From Cellulomonas sp. ES6 (GTDB lineage Bacteria > Actinomycetota > Actinomycetes > Actinomycetales > Cellulomonadaceae), in the NCBI RefSeq assembly GCF_030053835.1, contig NZ_CP125655.1, forward strand, positions 3,844,001-3,908,000: a DNA stretch of 64,000 nucleotides, in the 5' to 3' direction. Shown one piece after another: positions 60,158 to 64,000 of this stretch (position 1 is its first letter; every line of letters begins with the position of its first letter). The translations under genes were made by a program, and so were the position numbers. The notes beneath the pieces were generated by a model. It was given only the letters and a program-made list of their open reading frames with translations, was not told the origin of the DNA and made no database searches.

Positions 60158-61759
60158 GTGTTCGCCACCCTGTCCGACCGACTGACGTCGACCTTCAAGA
60201 ACCTGCGCTCCAAGGGGCGGCTGTCCGAGGCGGACATCGACGCCACCGTGCGCGAGATCCGCCGGGCGCTGCTCGACGCGGACGTCGCCGTCCCCGTCGT
60301 CCGGCAGTTCACCGGAGCCGTGCGCGAGCGGGCGCTGTCGGCCGAGGTGTCGGGCGCGCTGAACCCCGCCCAGCAGGTCGTCAAGATCGTCAACGACGAG
60401 CTGGTGACGATCCTCGGCGGCGCGAACCGGCCGCTGACGCTCGCCAAGAACCCGCCGACGGTCATCCTGCTCGCCGGCCTCCAGGGCGCGGGCAAGACGA
60501 CGCTCGCCGGCAAGCTCGCCCTGCACCTCAAGGGCCAGGGTCACACCCCGATGCTGGTCGCCGCCGACCTGCAGCGCCCGAACGCGGTCACGCAGCTGCA
60601 GGTGGTGGGGGAGCGCGCCGGCGTGCCGGTCTTCGCGCCGCACCCCGGCAACCAGGGCTCCGAGCAGGACGTCGTCGTGGGCGCCGACCCGGTGGCCGTG
60701 GCGCGCGAGGGCCTCGCGACCGCGAAGGCCCGCCAGCACGACGTGCTGATCGTCGACACCGCCGGCCGCCTCGGCGTGGACGCGGAGCTCATGCGGCAGG
60801 CCGCCGACATCCGCGACGCCGTCGACCCGGACGAGATCCTGTTCGTCATCGACGCGATGATCGGCCAGGACGCCGTCGCGACGGCCACCGCGTTCGCCGA
60901 CGGGGTCGGGTTCACCGGCGTCGTGCTGTCGAAGCTCGACGGAGACGCCCGCGGTGGCGCCGCCCTGTCGGTCGCGTCCGTCACCGGCCGGCCGATCCTG
61001 TTCGCGTCGACGGGCGAGAAGCTCACCGACTTCGAGGTGTTCCACCCCGACCGCATGGCGTCGCGCATCCTCGACATGGGCGACGTGCTCACCCTCATCG
61101 AGCAGGCCGAGCGCGCGTTCGACGCCGAGCAGGCCGAGCAGATGGCCGGCAAGCTCGCCTCCGGCGAGGGCTTCACGCTCGCGGACTTCCTGCAGCAGAT
61201 GCAGCAGCTCAAGAACATGGGCTCGATGAAGAAGATGCTCGGCATGCTCCCCGGGATGGGGCAGATGCGCGAGGCCATCGAGAGCTTCGACGAGCGCGAG
61301 GTCGACCGGGTCGAGGCGATGATCCGCTCGATGACCCCGGCGGAGCGTGACAACCCGAAGATCATCAACGGCTCCCGGCGCGCCCGCATCGCCGCGGGTT
61401 CCGGCATGCAGGTGTCGGACGTCAACGGCCTGCTGGAGCGGTTCGCCGCGGCGCAGAAGATGATGCAGCAGATGGCCCGCGGCGGCGGCATGCCGGTGCC
61501 CGGCATGGGCAACCTGCCCGGGACGGGCCGCAAGGGCCGCGGCCGCACGGCGCCGTCGAAGAAGGTCAAGGGCAAGTCCGGCAACCCGGCGAAGCGCGCG
61601 GCGCAGGAGCGGGCGGCCGCCGACCGCGCGGCGGGGATCGCGCCCGCGGCGCCGGCGGCGAAGGGCTCGGCGTTCGGCATCGGCGGGCCGGCCCCGCAGC
61701 AGCAGGACGCGTTCGACCCGTCGAGCATCGAGGACCTGCAGAAGTTCCTCGGGCGCTGA
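60158..61759 (+). CDS. ffh: Signal recognition particle protein Ffh
   Basis: The SRP GTPase (533 aa) that binds signal peptides and 4.5S RNA. The N domain opens MFATLSDRLTSTFKNLRSKGRLSEADID; G1 is LAGLQGAGKTTLAGKLA, then VAADLQRPNAVTQL, VLIVDTAGRLGVD and SKLDGDARGGAALS; the M domain (about 305-445) is Met-rich (LQQMQQLKNMGSMKKMLGMLPGMGQMRE) with the RNA-binding NGSRRARIAAGSG. A Lys/Ala-rich tail follows. GTG 60158 follows GTGAGGA. Confidence 0.97.
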   Translation: MFATLSDRLTSTFKNLRSKGRLSEADIDATVREIRRALLDADVAVPVVRQFTGAVRERALSAEVSGALNPAQQVVKIVNDELVTILGGANRPLTLAKNPPTVILLAGLQGAGKTTLAGKLALHLKGQGHTPMLVAADLQRPNAVTQLQVVGERAGVPVFAPHPGNQGSEQDVVVGADPVAVAREGLATAKARQHDVLIVDTAGRLGVDAELMRQAADIRDAVDPDEILFVIDAMIGQDAVATATAFADGVGFTGVVLSKLDGDARGGAALSVASVTGRPILFASTGEKLTDFEVFHPDRMASRILDMGDVLTLIEQAERAFDAEQAEQMAGKLASGEGFTLADFLQQMQQLKNMGSMKKMLGMLPGMGQMREAIESFDEREVDRVEAMIRSMTPAERDNPKIINGSRRARIAAGSGMQVSDVNGLLERFAAAQKMMQQMARGGGMPVPGMGNLPGTGRKGRGRTAPSKKVKGKSGNPAKRAAQERAAADRAAGIAPAAPAAKGSAFGIGGPAPQQQDAFDPSSIEDLQKFLGR

Positions 61760-61793
61760 CCGGGGACCTCCGGGGCTCCGCGGGGGAGGCGCC

Positions 61794-62885
61794 GTGGCCG
61801 ACGTGCTGCACCTGACCGGGCCGGTCGTCGTCGACGACGACCGGGTCGTGGGCGAGGCGTGGGTCGTCGGCGGGCGGCTGACGTTCGAGCGCCCGCCGGG
61901 TGCCGCGGCGACGCGGGTCGACGGCTGGGTCGTGCCCGGGCTGGTCGACGTGCACTGCCACATCGGCCTCGCCGCCGAGGGCGCCGTCGACCGCGCGACC
62001 GCGCAGGCGCAGGCCCTCGCCGACCGGGACTCCGGCGTGCTGCTGGTCCGCGACGCCGGGTCGCCCGCCGACACCGCGTGGGTGCACGACCGGCCGGACC
62101 TGCCGCGTCTGCTGCGGGCCGGGCGGCACCTCGCGCTGCCGAGGCGCTACCTGCGCCACTACGGCCGCGAGCTCGCGTCGCCGGACGTGCTGCCCGCCGC
62201 CGTGGCCGAGGAGGCCGCGCGCGGCGACGGCTGGGTGAAGCTCGTCGCGGACTGGATCGACCGGGACCTCGGGGCCGACGGGGACCTGCGGCCGCTGTGG
62301 CCCGCCGACGTGCTGGCCGAGGCCGTGCGGGTCGCCCACGCGGCGGGCGCTCGGGTCACGGCGCACACGTTCGCGCAGGAGGCGCTCGACGACCTGCTGG
62401 ACGCGGGCGTCGACTGCCTGGAGCACGCCACCGGGGCGACCGACCGGCACATCGACCGGATCGCCGCCGCCGGCGTCCCGGTCACGGCGACGCTGCTGCA
62501 GGTCGCGCAGTTCGGGGCCATCGCCGAGCGCGCCGGCCGGTACCCCGTGTACGCCGCGCGGATGCGGCGCATGCACGCCCGCCGGTACGCCCACGTGCGC
62601 GACCTGCACGACGCGGGCGTCCCGGTGCTCGTCGGCACCGACGCGGGCGGCACCATCGCGCACGGCCGCATCGCCGACGAGGCGGCCGAGCTGGTGGCCG
62701 CGGGGCTGCCGGCGCACGACGTCGTGGCCGCCGCGTCGTGGCGCACCCGCGCGTGGCTCGGCGTCCCGGGGCTCGCGGAGGGGGAGAGCGCCGACCTCGT
62801 GGTGTACGACGCCGACCCCCGCCGGGACGTGCGGGTGCTGCGCGACCCGCGCGCCGTCGTGCTGCGGGGCGTGCGCGTGGCGTGA
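61794..62885 (+). CDS. Amidohydrolase-superfamily protein
   Basis: A 363-residue metal-dependent hydrolase. It shows VVPGLVDVHCHIGL (HxH metal site) near residue 50, AHTFAQEALDDLLDAGVDCLEHAT (second-shell histidines) and VLVGTDAGGTIAHGRIADE with the catalytic Asp, then the C-terminal beta-sandwich LAEGESADLVVYDADP. Relatives hydrolyse imides, peptides or nucleoside bases; the substrate is unknown. GTG follows GGGGGAGG. It sits between ffh and rpsP, a place it often holds in related actinobacteria. Confidence 0.85.
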   Translation: MADVLHLTGPVVVDDDRVVGEAWVVGGRLTFERPPGAAATRVDGWVVPGLVDVHCHIGLAAEGAVDRATAQAQALADRDSGVLLVRDAGSPADTAWVHDRPDLPRLLRAGRHLALPRRYLRHYGRELASPDVLPAAVAEEAARGDGWVKLVADWIDRDLGADGDLRPLWPADVLAEAVRVAHAAGARVTAHTFAQEALDDLLDAGVDCLEHATGATDRHIDRIAAAGVPVTATLLQVAQFGAIAERAGRYPVYAARMRRMHARRYAHVRDLHDAGVPVLVGTDAGGTIAHGRIADEAAELVAAGLPAHDVVAAASWRTRAWLGVPGLAEGESADLVVYDADPRRDVRVLRDPRAVVLRGVRVA

Positions 62886-62934
62886 CGCCCGCCGCGTCCC
62901 GGTGGGTGCGACGGTCGGGGAAGGTCGGGGACGG

Positions 62935-62964
62935 TTGGGGACCGTGCCCCGCGTCTGGCACAAT
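62935..62964 (+). promoter_or_regulatory. Promoter for rpsP-khpA
   Basis: TTGGGG (62935-62940), an 18-bp spacer and CACAAT (62959-62964). It gives a leader of about 125 nt, the longest apart from the T-box; CAGGAGAGA ahead of the rpsP start serves as ribosome-binding site. I saw no known ribosomal-protein autoregulatory structure in the leader. Confidence 0.5.
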
Positions 62965-63094
62965 GACCTGCTGTACTCGGCGCGCCCGGCCCCTCTACCC
63001 GCGCGATGCCGTGTCCTCCAGGTCGGACCCGTCCCGCATGCCCCACGTGCAGGACGCGACGACCGCCCCGTAGACACCCAGGAGAGACCACACA

Positions 63095-63526
63095 GTGGCC
63101 ACCAAGATCCGCCTGAAGCGCCTCGGCAAGATCCGGGCGCCGTACTACCGCGTCGTCGTCGCGGACTCCCGCACCAAGCGTGACGGCCGCGTCATCGAGG
63201 AGATCGGCAAGTACCACCCCACCGAGGAGCCCTCGCTCATCGAGATCTCCTCGGAGCGTGCGCAGTACTGGCTCGGCGTCGGCGCGCAGCCGAGCGAGCA
63301 GGTCCTCGCGCTCCTCAAGGTCACCGGTGACTGGCAGAAGTTCAAGGGCCTGCCGGGCGCCGAGGGCACGCTGCGGACCAAGGCCGCCCCGGCCGACGTC
63401 CAGGCCAAGGTCGACGCGGTCGCCGCCGACGCCGAGAAGGCCAAGGCCAAGGCGTCCGAGAAGAAGGCCGCCGCCACCGAGGCCCCGGCCGCCGACGAGG
63501 CGCCTGCCGAGGACGAGCAGGCCTGA
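63095..63526 (+). CDS. rpsP: 30S ribosomal protein S16
   Basis: S16 (143 aa) binds 16S rRNA early in 30S assembly. It starts [42 protein letters not shown], invariant in the family, and continues [26 protein letters not shown]. The core ends near residue 85; an Ala/Lys/Glu-rich tail of about 55 residues is a common actinobacterial addition. GTG 63095 follows AGGAGAG. The stop overlaps the ATG of khpA. Confidence 0.97.
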   Translation: MATKIRLKRLGKIRAPYYRVVVADSRTKRDGRVIEEIGKYHPTEEPSLIEISSERAQYWLGVGAQPSEQVLALLKVTGDWQKFKGLPGAEGTLRTKAAPADVQAKVDAVAADAEKAKAKASEKKAAATEAPAADEAPAEDEQA

Positions 63527-63765
63527 TGCTCGCCGACGCGCTGGAGCACCTGGTCCGGGGCATCGTCGACCACCCGGACGACGTGCAGGTGGACGCCCGC
63601 ACGCTCCGCCGCGGCGACCTGCTCGAGGTCCGGGTCCACCCGGACGACCTCGGGCGGGTCATCGGCCGCGGCGGCCGGACCGCCCGCGCCCTGCGGACCG
63701 TCGTCGGCGCGCTGTCCGCCGACGGACCCGTGCGCGTGGACGTCGTGGACGTCGCCCGGCGGTGA
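63526..63765 (+). CDS. khpA: KH-domain RNA-binding protein KhpA
   Basis: A 79-residue single KH domain. LEVRVHPDDLGRVIGRGGRTARALRTVVGAL contains the GxxG RNA-contacting loop (GRGG) near residue 46, flanked by the alpha-beta pattern of a type II KH fold. It starts [20 protein letters not shown]. Such proteins, often paired with KhpB/Jag, bind many RNAs. Overlap with the rpsP stop shows coupled translation. The rpsP-khpA-rimM order is conserved in actinobacteria. Confidence 0.93.
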   Translation: MLADALEHLVRGIVDHPDDVQVDARTLRRGDLLEVRVHPDDLGRVIGRGGRTARALRTVVGALSADGPVRVDVVDVARR

Positions 63766-63805
63766 GCCGCGCGCCCGTGCCGCCCCGCGCGGCGCGGTGA
63801 GACAC

Positions 63806-63845
63806 CGGCACAGGCCCGGTCCCACCAGGGGCCGGGCCTGTGCCG
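63806..63845 (+). terminator. Perfect 14-bp hairpin between khpA and rimM
   Basis: CGGCACAGGCCCGG (63806-63819) pairs perfectly with 63832-63845 around a 12-nt loop. No T-run follows. It divides what is usually one operon, and TACCCT at 63884-63889 could restart transcription for rimM. Confidence 0.65.
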
Positions 63846-63921
63846 TGCCCGCACCGCCCCCACCGTCCCGCTCCGCCGCGCCCTACCCTGGTCCGAGACC
63901 CGGACGCCCGAGAGGAACCCC

Positions 63922-64000
63922 ATGCTGCTGACGGTCGCCCGCATCGGCCGCGCCCACGGACTGCGCGGCGAGGTCGCCCTCGACCTGCGCACCGACGAGC
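63922..64000 (+). CDS. rimM: 16S rRNA processing protein RimM, N-terminal fragment (runs off window)
   Basis: The first 26 codons are visible: MLLTVARIGRAHGLRGEVAL is the canonical RimM opening (RIGRAHGLRGEV). RimM binds S19 and aids maturation of the 30S head. GAGAGGA lies 8 nt before the ATG, so unlike many neighbours this gene has a leader. The rest lies beyond the right edge. Confidence 0.9.
   Translation, partial: MLLTVARIGRAHGLRGEVALDLRTDE

Overview
The window is a very GC-rich, gene-dense stretch of bacterial chromosome. Its content suggests a Micrococcales actinobacterium, most likely Cellulomonas or a close relative. The reasons are the extreme GC bias at third codon positions, a single-chain glycyl-tRNA synthetase, an ultrashort translational T-box ahead of ileS, a folC...DUF4233-ndk arrangement, an ffh-amidohydrolase-rpsP-khpA-rimM block, and many start codons 6-7 nt downstream of a TANNNT-like -10 box (leaderless mRNAs). 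The genus is an inference. I saw no rRNA, tRNA, CRISPR array, insertion sequence or prophage.

Layout. 1-3.7 kb: 3' end of leuA, a repeat-rich spacer, recO-uppS, a VOC protein and a DedA-like membrane protein. 3.8-7.0 kb: a beta-glucoside-type PTS EIIBCA gene and its LicT/BglG antiterminator, with the RNA target and terminator in the leader. 7.0-9.8 kb: a zinc-type ABC transporter (reverse strand) with a candidate Zur box. 9.9-15.4 kb: glyS, two convergent YibE/F-family genes with His-rich ends, and dusB. 15.4-25.5 kb: a maltodextrin locus. A LacI regulator and GH13 glucosidase run leftward; a binding protein, two permeases, a second GH13 enzyme and an AAC(3)-family acetyltransferase run rightward. 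They share a promoter region with an 11-bp palindrome. 25.6-33.9 kb: a dGTPase-like gene, a sigma factor with a putative anti-sigma partner, a chemoreceptor and dnaG (both frame-broken as sequenced), a DinB-like gene and a phosphoribosyltransferase. 34.1-39.9 kb: a 1921-residue secreted RHS/YD-repeat protein without a toxin tip. 40.0-45.0 kb: T-box, ileS, folC. 45.1-50.2 kb: PTS-type dihydroxyacetone kinase dhaKLM and a TetR-MFS pair. 50.2-56.5 kb: DUF4233, ndk, smc, a small membrane protein, ftsY. 56.6-60.1 kb: the nitrogen module amtB-glnK-glnD behind a GlnR-like box. 60.1-64 kb: ffh, an amidohydrolase, rpsP, khpA and the start of rimM.

No wholly new multi-gene system is obvious. Points most worth a second look: (a) a cluster of at least five indels in the chemoreceptor and dnaG, most simply a local sequence error; (b) stop codons of preceding genes that double as the first bases of the -10 box of DUF4233 and ndk; (c) a GlnD that ends after its HD domain, without ACT domains; (d) paired ~60-nt hairpin repeats plus a 38-bp perfect palindrome downstream of dusB; (e) His-rich tails shared by the zinc transporter and two nearby YibE/F proteins; (f) an RHS protein cut off right after its core.

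All calls come from reading the sequence and recalling family features. No database search was run.
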